Source: Carya illinoinensis (Eukaryota > Streptophyta > Magnoliopsida > Fagales > Juglandaceae). Taken from it: 64,000 bases of DNA. The position numbers and the translations under genes were made by a program. Shown here piece after piece: positions 24,001-35,764 of the stretch. Location: positions 29,018,967-29,082,966 of the forward strand of contig NC_056758.1 of assembly GCF_018687715.1 (NCBI RefSeq). The letters run 5' to 3'. Below the pieces are notes generated by a model. The model did no database searches. It had not been told where the DNA came from and saw only the letters and a list, made by a program, of their open reading frames with translations. Each line of letters opens with the position of its first letter. Position 1 is the stretch's first letter.

Positions 24001-25648
24001 ATCCCCTTGTTGCAAACAATGAGCCTTAGCTCTCTGCTTCCACCAAATATTCTCCTGTTCCAGCAATTCATCCAGCTTACTGCTTACCCTTCTTATTTCA
24101 GAGATATTTTTAGGCCCCTTCACCTCTTTTAGAATATTAAGTTTACCAGATAAGAGCTTAATTTCAGCCCCTCTCTTTGCAAACTTCTCTGAAGACCATA
24201 ATCAGAGAGCTTGTCTACATGAATGAAGCCTTCTTTGAACGCTGGATAGTATACCTTTCCCTCCTTCCCCATGCCTCTTCCATGCCCTTTCCACTGTCTC
24301 CCCATACTCCTCCTCCTTATCCCAACACATTTCATAACGAAAAATTCTCTTACTTTTCTCATAAGTAAACCTGTTTCTTGAGTAAGTAAGCAGAATAGGT
24401 AGGTGATCAAAACACCAAGATACCACAGTCTCCACTTCTACTTTATTAAAAGATCTTCTCCAAACTTGATTGGCAACAACTCGATCTAACCATTCTTTAA
24501 TAAAAGAACTATCACCATGGCCATTGCTCCATGTATACTTAAGAGCATCCGCATTGGTCTATGCATATGCATATGTAAAGTTATATTTGCATAATATGAG
24601 CCTAAATCCATCTACATTGGATTATGCATCTTCAGATATTTGCATAACTATAAACAGTACCTTTACATATTTGAAGATCTACTATTCCCTCTCCAAAACA
24701 TATTTTATTCATTATTTCTCTCTCATTCCACTCTCTTTCTACATATTTTACCTTTACATATTTTAGTACGTATTTTACTCATTCACTCTCCAAAAACTAT
24801 TTTACTCAAATATTTTACATATTTGAATATCAAACTCGTGCACCTCTCTCTCACAGGTTTTAAGTACATGTATTGGGTGCTAATGGAATTTCTTTGGATG
24901 CTAATTACATACATTAACCCAATACATGGAAATTGCAAACTCTATTAAAAAAAGAAAAGAAAAAAAAAGCAAAAAAAAAAAAAATAATAATAATTTTTTA
25001 TTATTATTTTGTCTTAAATTTGCATAAGCCAATGTGAGAGTTTTGCTTGTATGGCAAATTGGATCTCTAAAAGATGTGATTTTGCATATGCATGAACCAA
25101 CGTAGATGCTCTAATGCCCCTCCACCCAAGATCACACAATTCCCCATTAGATAAACCATCTCTAAAATCCTCCATCTGCCCCCGCTCCTCTCATTTCCTC
25201 CCCATTTCTCCTATTGGGATACTATTTCATTAAAGTCTCCTAGAACACACCATCCCACCTCAGGAGAAGGTTTTAAAATCTGCAATAACTCCTAATAACC
25301 CTTTCTCTTAGTGACCTCTCGATGCCCATAAAAGCCAGTCATGAGCCATTTAGAACTCTCTCCTTTATTCTTAACCCATAAACTAATATGCCATTGTGAG
25401 TAGTTCCATAGCTCCACTCCCTCTACATCCTTCCACATCATCACCAACCCACCACATAATCGTCTCGATTCCACCACCATACAACCTTCAAAGCCCAATT
25501 TCTTTTGCACAACTTCTACTTTCTCAGATCTCAACTTTGTCTCCATAATGAAGATAAAGTCTGTCAACTTTTCCTTTACAAGTCTACAAAGGAACTGAAT
25601 TGTCCGATGGTTGCTAAGTCCTTGGCAATTCCAACTCAGGGCCCTCAT
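21080..25648 (-). pseudogene. LINE ORF2: endonuclease, reverse transcriptase, zinc finger, RNase H
   Basis: The endonuclease starts at 25648 (MRALSWNCQG) with METKL. Reverse transcriptase spans about 23724-22900, with SPGPDDFGAGFF, FRPINLCNVLYK, HNQSAFI, IDMSKAYNHVEW and LRQGDPLSPYLF. The YADD/FADD box reads FAND (22987-22998), so one catalytic aspartate is lost. A zf-RVT region (about 21895-21700) precedes RNase H (about 21430-21080) with NFDAAI, AECFAFWEA and FEEDA. Frames break repeatedly (for example at 25292, 24129, 23725, 23329, 23088 and 21956) and the MITE at 24543-25111 cuts the region after the endonuclease. It would have nicked target DNA and copied its own RNA; it cannot do so now. 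Confidence 0.92.
24543..25111. mobile_element. PIF/Harbinger-like (Tourist-type) MITE inside the LINE
   Basis: Ends are GAGCATCCGCATTGGTCTAT and its near inverted copy ending ATGCTC, followed internally by ATGCATATGCA on both sides. It is flanked by TAA on both sides (24540-24542 and 25112-25114), the 3-bp TWA duplication of PIF/Harbinger elements. It is 569 bp, AT-rich and non-coding, with an A-rich stretch near 24945-24985. Its presence inside ORF2 dates it after the LINE. Confidence 0.88.
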
Positions 25649-25871
25649 TGATCCTGACAGGGCTGCCTTGCAACACTTGCCAATAATAATAAACCTTCAG
25701 AATCACTACTTTCCCTCCTTACTTTCTTAGTATTTACATCTCTACCTTCATCCTCCCTCTCCACCCTACCAATCAATCTCTTATTCCTCTCTGAAACCAT
25801 CCCCTAACTTTTTGATTTAACCACCTCTCTAGCTCTCCTCTTCCAAGTCTTTCTAACCTTAGTTGTCTTTT

Positions 25872-26997
25872 CTAGCCCAGATTCCTCAATGCATATCCCC
25901 CCTTACAGCTCATAGATTCCTGCCCCTTCACCTCATTAACCTCATCTTCTAACCCAATCTCTCCATCCCCACTTTTCATATTATTAATTTGCTTCTCTAT
26001 CACATCCTGCCCCTTTACCAACATTAGCTCCCTTCCATTATCCCACTCATTCCTTTCTTCCTCACTTCCCTTCATTTTCACCACAATTGACTCTCCTTCT
26101 TTAGACTTAGTAAAGTCTTCCTTACCCCCAGCAATATCATAAGAAGCACTTTCCTCTCCCTTACTAGTATCTTCCTCATTTATTTTTCTCTTCCATGACT
26201 GTTTCTCCCCTCCTCCCTTATAGCCTTTTTTCCTAAATCCCCCACCAGCTCTAAACCATGAGTGAAATTGCTCTTGAGAAGACCTTTCATTCCCTAGTCC
26301 CTCACCTCCCTTCAAACACCCATTGTCCCCATGAGTCAACCAGCCACATTGAAAACACAGTCTAGGCATTTTCTCATACTTCACACTAGCCCACACATTC
26401 TATCCATTCACCTTAATCCACCACCCTCGAACCACTACCTTCTTCAATGGAATTTCCACTCTAACCTATAGGAATCCCCCCCCCCCCATCCTATATCATT
26501 CGCACGTATATCCACATTCATTAATCTCCCTAATGATTCACCAATTAAGTGCCCCTTCTCTTTTATCATACAAAACATAGGCAGATTGTGGATCTGGATC
26601 CAGAATAGCTCATGATCAAAGCTCCACTCATTCGGTTGAGCAAAAACATCAAAAACCTTGAGTGCAAACAAATGGTTATCAAATAACCATGGTCTGCCAT
26701 CCATCACTCTCAACTTATGATCAGCCACTGTATGAAAAAAATCACAAACTTATTGTCACTAACCTCTTAGAATTCAGCTGGCTTACTGATACGCCAGATC
26801 TCATTCATCGTACTTGACAAAATATCCTTGCTAATCGATCTCTCCAGACAGATCTTCCCAACTAGACTACGCTCCCCCTGTTCCCAAGCTTCCACTTCAA
26901 CAGCTTCACCAACATCGGCAACCAATCTTTCTTCCTCCGATATCTTCTTCCACTGTTCTTCCAAACTCTTCAGCCCACTACCAGCAGACTCATCCAT
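25872..26997 (-). pseudogene. LINE ORF1: gag-like protein with CCHC zinc knuckle
   Basis: ATG 26997 begins an acidic N-terminus (MDESAGSGLKSLEEQW) leading to a DUF4283-like region (WLFDNHLFALKVF, WIQIHNLPMFCM). A zinc knuckle follows (CFQCGWLTHGDNGC, about 26365-26310), then a charged, low-complexity tail ending near 25872. ORF1 products of plant L1 elements bind the element RNA. Breaks: TAA at about 26767, a slip in a T run near 26735, and a 12-base C run at 26476-26487 (G on the coding strand) that changes frame. Confidence 0.85.
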
Positions 26998-27143
26998 GGT
27001 TGCCTCGCACTCACTTTCCTTTCAGTTAGTTATAACTGCTTTCATCACCTCTATTTCTAGAGAGAAAAATAGAGAGGAGACTTCGTATCCCACTTCTTCT
27101 GTTATGAGATGTAGTTGTTGAATGGCTTGGTCACTACTATTCT

Positions 27144-27700
27144 GATTATATAGTATATAGATTAATATAGATATATAGTATATATTTGCTATAAACTATA
27201 TATATACTATATATAATATAGTCTCTACATATATAATTTATTGTATGTACTAGTACATATATAATATATTTTAGTAACTAAAATTATAAAGCTTATAGTA
27301 TATACTATATATATTATCTAGACGATAATAGATATATAGTACATATTATTCTATATATACTAGATATATGGTATCGTAAATAGATTATATGCGTATAGTA
27401 TAGTGGATGGACTAGTATATACAATTATATAATTTACAGATAAGATGTGCCACAATTGTAAATGGATTATAGTAGATATATGTCTATATTATATATTGTT
27501 TGCTATAATATATAGTATATAGTATAATAGTATATATATAGTGTATATATATATATATTATACTATATATGCGAGAGGTAGTATATTAAATAGATGATAT
27601 GCATATATAGAGTATAGTGTATAGAGTAGTATATAGAATTATTGATGAATATTATATAGTACTATAAGATAAACTAATTAACTATTTTTAACCATACACC
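27144..27700. repeat. TA-rich low-complexity tract (right of LINE)
   Basis: Continuation of the pre-insertion TA tract, beginning with the exact 16-bp duplication (27144-27159) and full of TATAGTATATA words and (TA)n runs (27536-27556). Confidence 0.85.
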
Positions 27701-29660
27701 TAATATTCCCCGAAGTTATTATATATATATATATGTGTCTGTATTAATCATGATTTTCTCTCTATTGAGGACAAAAAAAAAAAAAGTGACATTTACACGT
27801 TAGCTAGAGTTGAGAGATTATTCTTTATCCACCGTCTCCTTTCAGAAAGTACTTTTTTTCCCCTTTTGTATCTTATATATATAATATCGTTGTTAAATCT
27901 GTACTTAAATCAATTTTCAAGAAGGCCGGTGGGGTTTCTCTGGATAAATAAATTGTTAAAGAAACTTTAAGAGAGAGAAAAGAAATCTTCACTAACTAGA
28001 TTTTACTTGGGATAAGTATTATAAAAAAAACTGCAGCTGATCTTAGTGCTGAAGAACTTGCTGCATCGTCGAGTTACGATTCAAAGCATTTTAAATTTGG
28101 TGCACCAAAGACCGTGCGTGGCCTGTGGTAAAGTTTGACTGGATCATAAATATTTTGTCTAGGGTTACCGTTTTCTATGAACGTGTAGTAATGGCAAACA
28201 CAGACCATGCAAAAATCACGTAACTGTGACATCACGCGTACGCTAGCTCTTGCTTGGCTTGGCTTCTTTTAAATATTACGGTATTACCGCCCTAATCAAT
28301 GTCATTTTTATTCTTGTTGCTTTCCTGGAAAGGTGAAATATGGTCCATCATCTGATCGTATCTGAAAATTTCCTGATTCAGTATCTTATAACATATATAT
28401 GTTTACAGTAGTTGGTAGTACGTACTCACTGCCATTTGTTTTTTTCAAATATCATCTATCTAGATTTCGAGCCACGAAGTTGCATCAAAGCATGGGGCCT
28501 TGCATTCAACCGGCCATGTGAAGGGTCGAAATTGATAAAATGCAGGACGGCAGTACCTGTCCTTTTGCAGGAAAAAAACTCTAGTTTTTCAGGTGATTGC
28601 CAGTGAGAAAAATACTTATTCATTGGTAGGACCAAAACACAGACACAGAGAAAGAGATCATGATCAGAGACTGATTTTATGATTAATGGTGCTGTGAAAT
28701 TTTAAAGAGACCGGGTCAATAGGCTAAAAAAAGATTGTAAATAAACCTGCAGGTTTACTTTTCCCATGTAATCAATCAAGTAAATAGGGTAAAACCTAAT
28801 GCCATCTCAATTCTCAACTTGCACATCTATACATTACGTTGTCATTTGACAAATTGTCCTCAACAGAGGGTTGACCATCATCAATACTGATCTCCCTCCT
28901 AATTAAGTTCCACAGTCGGATATTTAAGAGTTTGTTTGAATTAAGAGAAATACTCTAAAATATATAAAATAATCTTACAATTTAATAAGATTGTAAAATT
29001 ACTTTATTATAAAGTAGATCTGATTGATCACATGAACTCAGACATTAATTTATGAGATAATTTTTGTATAATTCATTTGTGCATGTAATACTCTTAATTA
29101 ATATTAATGACCAATAAAATATTTAATTGGGATTATATATTGCATCATTGCATGTTTTAAAATTGTGAAATCCAGGCCAAGCAAAGGCAGGAAGGATCTT
29201 TGCCATGAAAATCAATATTAATAAAGTATTCTCACATATATTCGCTACTACTGTAAGGCTATGCCACAACATTAATGTATTAATATAATATTCCATTCTC
29301 AACTCAATCAGTTGATCCGCATGTTGATCGCATGCAATCAATCTGACATGAATGTGGGTGATTGTAATGACATGGTCACATGCCCCTTCTGCTCTCACAA
29401 CTCTCAAAGCCCTAATCTACTAGAATATTGTGTGAAGATTTGACTGTGAAAGTAGTAGTACTATACGTGACCCCTCATTTCTAGGCCAGGCATAGTATTT
29501 GAGAATCTGGTAACTGACATAACCCTTTATTTATAGTAATAAAAGTAATTAATTTTCAGTCCACTATTGCTATTCGAATCAATCCCAATATACAATCCGC
29601 AACAATAGTGCAATTCTACATCATTCTTCTTTTTGTGTGTCGAGTCATGAAGACTAGGCC
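27701..29660. other. Intergenic region upstream of GST gene 1
   Basis: No gene recognised. Open frames at 28412-28606 and 29123-29407 have no known domain. A short AATCTTACAATTTAATAAGA palindromic patch lies near 28970. Distal GST promoter elements may be here but I cannot assign any with confidence. Confidence 0.45.
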
Positions 29661-29669
29661 AGTAGTACT

Positions 29670-29796
29670 CACTACAAGAAAACGGCATTTTGCGGCTAAT
29701 TTATAGCGGCGAAAAGACTATTAGCAATCAAAATTGATTGCTAATAGTCTTTTCGCCGCTATAAATTAGCCACAAAAGGCCATTTTCCTTGTAGTG
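29670..29796. mobile_element. 127-bp CACTA-type MITE, near-perfect hairpin
   Basis: Begins CACTACAAGAAAA and ends with its inverted form (TTTTCCTTGTAGTG), flanked by ACT on both sides (29667-29669 and 29797-29799), the 3-bp duplication of CACTA elements. Almost the whole element folds on itself: the arm from GCTAATTTATAGCGGCGAAA to TAGCAATCAA is matched base for base by the second half. RNA from it would be a hairpin of about 55 bp. It ends about 30 bp before the TATA box of GST gene 1, so it may affect that promoter or yield small RNAs. Confidence 0.95.
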
Positions 29797-29805
29797 ACTG
29801 CATGC

Positions 29806-29835
29806 TGCTATATATATATATATATATATATAAAG
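29806..29835 (+). promoter_or_regulatory. TATA box of GST gene 1
   Basis: A (TA)n run ends in TATAAAG (29829-29835), about 100 bp before the ATG at 29934. That leaves a plausible 65-75-base leader. The MITE abuts it upstream. Confidence 0.65.
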
Positions 29836-29933
29836 ACCCTCCTCTAGTCTATATATACGTTTCAGGGCACGTCCATCTTAAAGCTAGGATTAGCATCTGT
29901 ATCTCTTTGTGCCGTCAAAGAGAAAACATAAAA

Positions 29934-30954
29934 ATGGGTCTCAAGCTTTATGGACTTCCCATGTCCACAAACACCACTCGCGTGATGGCCTGCCTTCACG
30001 AGAAGGGTGTAGATTTTGAGCTTGTTCCCGTTGACCTTTTCGGCGGTGAAAACAGGCAGCCTCCTTTTCTGGCAAAGAATGTATGTATAGCAGTGCGTGC
30101 ATGTTTTATATATGTTCTTTAATTTGTTTTGATGTAGTTGTTTTTTGTTTTGTTTTTTCTATTAATTAAAATTGCAGCCCCTTGGTCGGATTCCAGTGCT
30201 AGAAGATGGTGATCTCACTCTTTTCGGCAAGTTTCTGCTTCTCAAATGTTCTTTTCTCTAGTTTGTGATTAATTACAACTGTATGTTTTGTCGATTGTAA
30301 TGATGATTGGACTAACCTGAATATACCAGACTTGATATGCAATCACTTTGTGTATTTTGCCTAAAATAACAAATGATGCATGCCACTTTAGGATCAAATT
30401 ATTAAAATTAAAAAAAAAACTTAATTATGGTCAATATCATAATTTCTCTTTCACCTAAGATTGACTGCAATATATATTTCTTGTTCATACCAGAATCTAG
30501 GGCAATTACAGCATATGTAGCAGAAAAATTCAAGGAAACGGGCACAGATCTCCTTAGGCTCCAAAACCCCAAAGAAGCTGCATTAGTGAAGGTGTGGTTA
30601 GAGGTAGAATCTCATCACTTCGACCCTGCAATCACTCCCATTATGTTCGAACATTTCGTGGCGCCAATACTTGGGAAGACTCCTGACCAGGCAGCCATTG
30701 ACGCCAGTTTGGAGAAGCTCGGAAAAGTTCTCGATGTTTACGAGTCTAAGCTAAGTTGTACCAAATACCTGGCTGGCGAATTCTTTAGCCTAGCTGATCT
30801 GCATCACCACGCTTCTACTCATTATTTCATGAAGACTCCATGGGCTTCTTTCGTCAATGATCGTCCTAATGTCAAGGCATGGTGGGAGTGCATTTCTTCT
30901 CGACCTGCTTTCATGAAAGTGGCCGAGGGTATGACTTTTGTGGACACGAAGTGA
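29934..30954 (+). CDS. Phi-class glutathione S-transferase (gene 1)
   Basis: Exons 29934-30080, 30178-30226 and 30494-30954 give 218 residues, the usual length for plant phi GSTs with their usual two introns. It transfers glutathione to electrophiles or acts as a binding/peroxidase protein in the cytosol. Visible: N-terminal thioredoxin fold with the catalytic serine in PMSTNT (Ser11), the glutathione cis-proline in PLGRIP (residues 50-55), and ESRAI (66-70) for the gamma-glutamyl contact; then the helical C-domain with KYLAGEFFSLADLHH. Intron 1 is GT-AG. Intron 2 begins GCAAGT at 30227, a GC-AG intron; only this donor keeps the ESRAI frame. Start choice: ATG 29934, not the upstream frame through the TATA repeat. 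A second phi GST lies 6 kb downstream on the same strand. The frame is intact and looks functional. Confidence 0.95.
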
Positions 30955-30959
30955 GAAAA

Positions 30960-33540
30960 ATTTAGGTTTGATCTGTTTCCAAGATATTGCTGGAAGAACT
31001 TGAAAAAAAAAATTATCTTGGTTGTTATAATTAAATTGATGATCTCCGTGAAGTACTAGAATAAATGATTTTTGTTCTCTCTCGACAATCTCATGCTTTT
31101 CTTGAAATTATATATATCTCATTTGAATTAAGTTTATAGTGCATCATGACAATTAAACATGGGAACAGAGATGATTTTTGCTGCCTATACTTTTATGTAT
31201 TTCTTGCGTATTAGTGTGATAGGCTAAAACATAAGTTATATTAAAAAAAATGACGCAGTTAATCACATTAATAAAATATATAAAAATAATTATACATAAA
31301 AATTTTATTATAATATGCTTGAACACAGAAAAAATTAATTAGGTTAATAGTTTTGATCATTTTGTTTGTTTATTTTATTGGAAAGGTGACGTTATTAGAG
31401 CTGTAAATAATTTTTATTTTATTTTATTATTATTATTTTTTTAAATAAGAGAGCTGTATATAATTAATGCTACCCATAATATATATATGTATATATATAG
31501 TGGATATAAATTATTAAATTAGAGTTGGAAGGGTACATTTTTATTTTTATTTTTTATTTTCTGGAGATCATGGAAAGAGCCAGCTTGCAAATCAAAGGAA
31601 TTAAGATTATGAATTGTTTAAGAAGTAGTATTTCGCTACAAATGTAGACGAACTGATCCTGTATATGCATGCCTACTGAAACGTTTGGGGAACAACCAAC
31701 ACTCTTGAAACTTACTCACGGAACAGATGAGGCCCATACGACAGCGTACGTAGACATCGGATTGGCTGAATTCATCTCTAAAATTTAGTTAAAAGTATAC
31801 GCTTTGCATAAAATCAAAACTAGTCAAGATATAATCCTCCATTAGAATAATCAAAATAATAATATAATATTATTTTCATAATAATAATTTTTTTAATTTT
31901 TTTTCATATATTTTAATTATAGGACTAACTATATGTTAATTAATAATTTAACTTTTAATTAATTTATTGTTTTCTAAGTATTTGTTTTTTTAACCTAATT
32001 ATCCAATACATACCACATCTATGGTTCTTGTGATCAGGAATAAGCGGCGGAGCCACGTTGGCCCCTCTAAAAATGATATTAATCTATCATGTATTGGCTC
32101 CTCTTCTAAAAATGATTTTAATCCCTCTATAAAATTTAATCTAATATAAAAATGAAATAAATAAAACACATCTCATATAAAATAACATACATAATTTTTA
32201 TTATAAAAAAATTATAATTATAACTAGTAGTATTTCTAACCTCTTTTCATTATCTATATTGAAAGAGAATAGTTAAGAATTTTGATTTAGATTCAATATT
32301 TGATGATTTTGTTTGTTTAAAAGAATGCAAGTTACAATTTTAGACGCTCTGTATTTTTTTTGTTCAATGTATTGAAAAAATCTATAGAGCAGCCGCTGTT
32401 TATCATCAGCCACTGCACACCTGACATGTCAGACCGGGTTCACTAACAATGAACTGGTTCCTTGCCTCACCTCCCCTCTCCCTGAAGCCGTTAGTCCCGT
32501 CGTCAATTCGAAAGTATGCTTCGACAGAAACCCCAAACTGCTTCTAGGTTTCCCCTCACATTTCTAATCCAACTTCTTCATTGTAAGTCCCTCTCAACTT
32601 TCCTCACAAAACCCTTAACCTTCTTCTTCTTCTCTGTGAATCGCAAAAAATCCCCTGATGATTTCAAAAACCCCATATTCTCTAAGTCTTCTACTTCTCA
32701 ATCGTGGAATATGTTTTCGACAGCAAGACCTTCTTCTTCTTCTCTATGATTCTCTCAGTCCCCTCACGTGCATTGTGTCTTCCCCCTCCCTTCATTCCCC
32801 TACATTGTGATTTCCCCCATCTCAATCCTACGACCCTTTATCTCAACCCCTTGATAGTGTGAGTCTAGACACTATGAAACTGTGTCCAAAAATCTATGGT
32901 GGTGGTGCGGTGGCCAAAGGCAGAGCTAATGGCAGAGGAAGGAAGAGGAACCTGTAGGTTTGTGTGCGTGCGTGGGAGAAGGAGGCGGTGAGGTGGGGGC
33001 TCGGTTCGATGGTGGGGGCTCGTTGGCGTAAGGTGGTGATGTTAAGGTGGGCAGTGGCACTGCCAGTCGCGCACGATGGCTGGCTGGAGAAGAAGCACAC
33101 AGTTGATAGGAAAGGGAGAGGCTGTCTGTCGGGTGCAGGGGAGGGAAAAGAGAGAGGGGGAAAAAAAAGAGAGGAAAAAGGGAAGAAAAAGAAAAGAAAA
33201 AAAAAAGAAAAAAGAAAAAAGAAATAAATCCAGGCCTTTCGTCTTGGTGTTTTCAAACTAATCTAACGGTAGAGATTTAAAACACTAGTTTAACTTAAAA
33301 ACACAACAACTAAGTAAAATAAAATAGTAAAAATTAACAATAAAAATAATTTGAAATAAAGAGTCAATTAATATTAGATAATAAATAATGATGAGAATGT
33401 GTTCATTAAAATAATTTACACAACTTAGGTAGTAATAACGATAAAAAACCATAACAATAATAATAATAGCAACAAGTTTAAAATAAAGGAACCTATAAAA
33501 TAATTAGTAAAATAATTAAGGTCTTGCTGTCAGATATCGC
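30960..33540. other. Spacer between GST gene 1 and the 47-bp array
   Basis: AT-rich. A GC-richer island at 32400-33235 begins with CAGCCGCTGTTTATCATC and ends in a purine-rich (GAAAA)n run (33135-33225). It may be an old element or a lost gene 5' end; an ATG at 32516 opens a short frame reaching GTAAGT, but nothing is recognised. Confidence 0.4.
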
Positions 33541-33590
33541 CAAGCCTTACGACGATTTTTGTTGCCGGCGGGATGCTCCACAGACCAAGT

Positions 33591-35760
33591 TGCTCGGCCA
33601 CCAAGTGGCAGGCAATCACCTCCATGGCCTGAGATTTTGCTCGGCCACCCATTGGCGGGCAACCACCTCCTCAAATTGAGATCTTGCTCAACCGTTGATT
33701 GGTAAAAAATTGTAAGTGCACAATATTGTAGTTTTATAATAAAGTGATGAGAAGAGTATTGTCCTCAGAGATAGGTAAGTTACTTTGTCAGAAAGACCGA
33801 AATTAAACAAATCTTGAATTTATTTGAAAAAGCACTAAGATCTTTGTAATTGCAATTTGAAATAAAATCAATTCAAAAAAAATATTCAAAGGAAAAGAAA
33901 GCTGTTGTTCAAAGATCAAATTAATGAGAAAAAGAACTTCTAGGGAATCGATTTCACTTAATCCATCACTATGCTTTTCTCATCTAACTAATTGAATTTA
34001 CTTCTCTTCAAGTCCTAATTTCCAGCAAACAAAAAGATGTATAAGATTAATACTAGTACCAAGATCACATAAAACTTTATAAAAAATGAATTTCTAATAG
34101 TGCAAGGCAAAATGAAATTCCCCATATCTTTTAATTTTTGAGGCAATTTCTTTTGAAAAATAGCATTGCATTCTTCAGAAAGATTTATTGTTTCAAACTT
34201 CTCCAACATTCTCTTCTTAGAAATAATGTCCTTCAAGAGTTTGACATAATTTAGCATTTGTTCAAAAGCATCTGCAAAAAAAAATATTTATGTGAAGTTT
34301 GTTAAAAATATCAAAAAACTTAGAAAAGTGCTTATCTAATTTTTGTTTTTGAAAACATTGAGGATAAGTGAGTGGAAGGAAATGAAATTGTTGGAGGCTT
34401 CCCAGTTTCTCCTAATGTATCATCCACAATCTCCTATTCTTCTACTTTATTCTTACTCTGATCATTGTTTGGAGCTGTAAGGGTGGACTTGGTTTCCTTT
34501 GATGATAACCCATAAATTTCTCTTCCACTTCTAAGTGTGATGGATTTGCATTGTTCCTTTGGATTCACTTATGTGTTGCTAGGAAAAGTTCCTCTTTCTT
34601 GGGCTTTGATGTCGTGGCTAGTTGCTCAATTTGCACTTCAAGATTCTTTATAGTGGCTCCCATGTTGCTACAATGAGTCTTAATATTGTTCAATCGTGAA
34701 TCAATCTTTTTAAATCTTGCATCTGTTTCCTCAACAAAGGAAACCATGGCATCTTCAGGTGATATATTCTTCTCACTTGGTTGACTATCAAATCCTAGAG
34801 GAACTTGCAGCACATTCTTTATGTTTCCATAAGGTAAACTCTCATGATTTCGAAACCCTGGATGGTAGTAATTTGGCATAGGATTACCACGATAGTTGTA
34901 TTTACGATTGTTAATGTATTGAACTTGTTCTTGACTCACTTTATTACATGGAACTATTATACTTGTAGCTGCAACATATTCTACACTTTGTGGTATTCTT
35001 TGTGTTGTCAAAACTGAAATCTGATGGAATAGAGAAACAACTTGAGCTGAAAGGGCTGTTAACGACTCTAGTTCATGAATCCTAGCAACTTTCTTAGTCA
35101 TAGTTCTTTCAGTTGGGCATGATAGTTGTTTGAAGCCATTTCTTCCAAAAGATAGGTAGCACATTCAGTTGTCTTTGATATCAAAGTTTGACCAGAAGAC
35201 TATGGTCCGAGTTTACCCATTTAACCCATTATAGAACATCTGAATTTGCAACCAGTCCGAAAATTCGTGTTGAGGGTAGCATTGAATCAAATTTTTTATA
35301 CGTTTCCCGTGCTTCATAGAGTGATTCGAAATCATTTTTCTTGAATTGACCAATCTTATTTCTAAGTTGGCTATTTTTGCAAGTGGAAGGAATTTAGCAA
35401 TAACCTTTTTAGCCATGTCCTACCCACTAGTGATGCTTCTCGATTGTAGATATTGTAGCCAATCTCTTCCCTTATCCCTCAAAGAAAAAGGTAACAATCC
35501 CAGTTTAATGATGTCTTCAATAATACCATTGATCTTTACAGTGTCACAAATCTCTAAAAATATCACCAAATGAATATTGAGATCATCAAGTGGCGATCTG
35601 CTGAACTGGACTTGTTGCACCATGCTGATTAAGGTTGATTTGAGCTCAAAATTGAGATCTTGCTCAACCACTCACTGGCGGGTGACCACCTCCTCATCTC
35701 TACATGCACCTCGGCCACCCAGTGATAAGCACCCATCACATGCCATAGCTCCTTAGGCAT
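33591..35760. repeat. 47-bp tandem array interrupted by a Gypsy fragment
   Basis: Units starting TGCTCGGCCACC or TGCTCAACC occur at 33591, 33638 and 33684, 46-47 bp apart, with GGCGGGCAACCACCTCC inside. Similar units resume at about 35661 and 35705 after the Gypsy remnant. A 21-base block (TTGAGATCTTGCTCAACC plus AAA before it) is present on both sides of the remnant. Confidence 0.7.
33705..35671 (-). pseudogene. Ty3/Gypsy retrotransposon remnant: gag and start of protease
   Basis: Minus strand. Gag (Retrotrans_gag type) lies at 35671-35213, with SRSPLDDLNIHL, FLEICDTVKING, RDWLQYLQ and FSDWLQIQMFYNGLNG. The gag C-terminal linker is at 35164-34565 (PGFRNHESLPYGN, GFDSQPSEK, NLEVQIEQLA). A protease-upstream region is at 34257-34015 (KKLPQKLKDMGNF, PCTIRNSFF). 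The DLGAS protease box is not preserved and nothing of reverse transcriptase or integrase remains. Frames are broken at 35420, 35213 and elsewhere. No LTR was identified. This is a truncated, inactive copy. Confidence 0.85.
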
Positions 35761-35764
35761 TGTG

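Larger units (their letters stand above)
20893..27143 (-). mobile_element. L1-type non-LTR retrotransposon (LINE), decayed, near full length
   Basis: Reads on the minus strand: 5' leader 27143-26998, gag-like ORF1 (26997-25872), endonuclease/reverse transcriptase/RNase H ORF2 (25648-21080), 3' leader, and a short A-rich tail near 20893-20915. It is bracketed by an exact 16-bp duplication. The length is 6,251 bp including a 569-bp MITE at 24543-25111. Many frameshifts and stops make it inactive. The length of the duplication is typical of target-primed reverse transcription. Confidence 0.93.

Noticed and set aside
29802..29933. Upstream extension of GST gene 1 through the TA repeat
   Set aside because: It would translate the TATA region. 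ATG 29934 gives the standard phi GST N-terminus.
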